A stretch of 64,000 nucleotides of DNA, from contig JADKJP010000007.1 of NCBI GenBank assembly GCA_016720935.1, positions 248,001 through 312,000 on the forward strand, read 5' to 3'. The notes beneath the pieces were generated by a model. It did no database searches, was not told the origin of the DNA, and saw only the letters and a list, made by a program, of their open reading frames with translations. Positions within the stretch are counted from its first letter, which is position 1. Each line of letters opens with the position of its first letter. This stretch comes from Bacteroidota bacterium (GTDB taxonomy: Bacteria > Bacteroidota > Bacteroidia > AKYH767-A > 2013-40CM-41-45). A program made the position numbers and the translations under genes. This document shows positions 63,995 to 64,000 of this stretch, piece after piece.

Positions 63995-64000
63995 CAAAAG

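Overview
The window comes from a chromosome of a member of Bacteroidota (Bacteroidetes), probably an environmental lineage of the Chitinophagales/Sphingobacteriales/Flavobacteriales kind; I cannot place it further. Support comes from four lines. Five secreted proteins have Por/T9SS type A C-terminal sorting domains or a related tail. The primary sigma factor is the short 287-residue Bacteroidota type. The -7 promoter motif TAnnTTTG recurs upstream of at least a dozen genes. Many genes belong to families typical of the phylum (DUF349, DUF3078, DUF1800/DUF1501, WbqC-like, L31 type B, long GAPDH). Intergenic regions are short, most operons have clear hairpin terminators, and I see no insertion sequence, prophage, integron or CRISPR array.

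Layout. 1-4634: the end of a RecB/AddA-like helicase-nuclease, a response regulator with a C-terminal membrane anchor, a LytTR regulator, an acyltransferase, and between the two regulators a hairpin-rich noncoding stretch. 4725-12980: proline catabolism (P5C dehydrogenase), a DivIC-like division protein, a methylmalonyl-CoA-mutase-family subunit, a nucleotidyltransferase/hexapeptide protein, L31 and a DUF349 protein. 13076-27386: a seven-PKD surface protein, a beta-helix lipoprotein, phosphofructokinase, a THUMP RNA methyltransferase, CorA, a ZIP transporter, 2-Cys peroxiredoxin, MazG, and a T9SS protein. 27400-33348: a large BNR-repeat T9SS protein and a DUF1501/DUF1800 pair. 33654-42541: ApaG, an ABC-F protein, MscL, a DUF3078 protein, CrcB, beta-carbonic anhydrase and two secreted repeat proteins. 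42646-46066: an exonuclease/GIY-YIG fusion, then a redoxin directly followed by a cytochrome c-type lipoprotein that carries all six copper ligands of peptidylglycine monooxygenase-type enzymes. 46156-53587: GNAT proteins, a PhoR/PhoB-type two-component pair, a seven-haem TPR cytochrome, DapF, and a sigma/anti-sigma-like pair. 53851-62585: HtrA protease, primary sigma factor, GAPDH, MnmA, a YwqK-type protein and a POT peptide transporter. 62592-64000: MaoC-like dehydratase, thioredoxin-like protein and tRNA-His.

How the parts fit. Much of the window is housekeeping (glycolysis: PfkA and GAPDH; tRNA modification; lysine/peptidoglycan: DapF; ion homeostasis: CorA, ZIP, MscL, CrcB). Superimposed is a cell-surface programme: T9SS cargo, lipoproteins and periplasmic redox proteins. 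The most interesting candidates are the redoxin plus haem/copper monooxygenase unit (44031-46066), the seven-haem TPR lipoprotein (48535-50625), the tail-anchored response regulator (1743-2243), the structured intergenic RNA candidate (2329-2519), and a tRNA-His gene with two adjacent U-U mismatches in its acceptor stem. None is proven novel from sequence alone.
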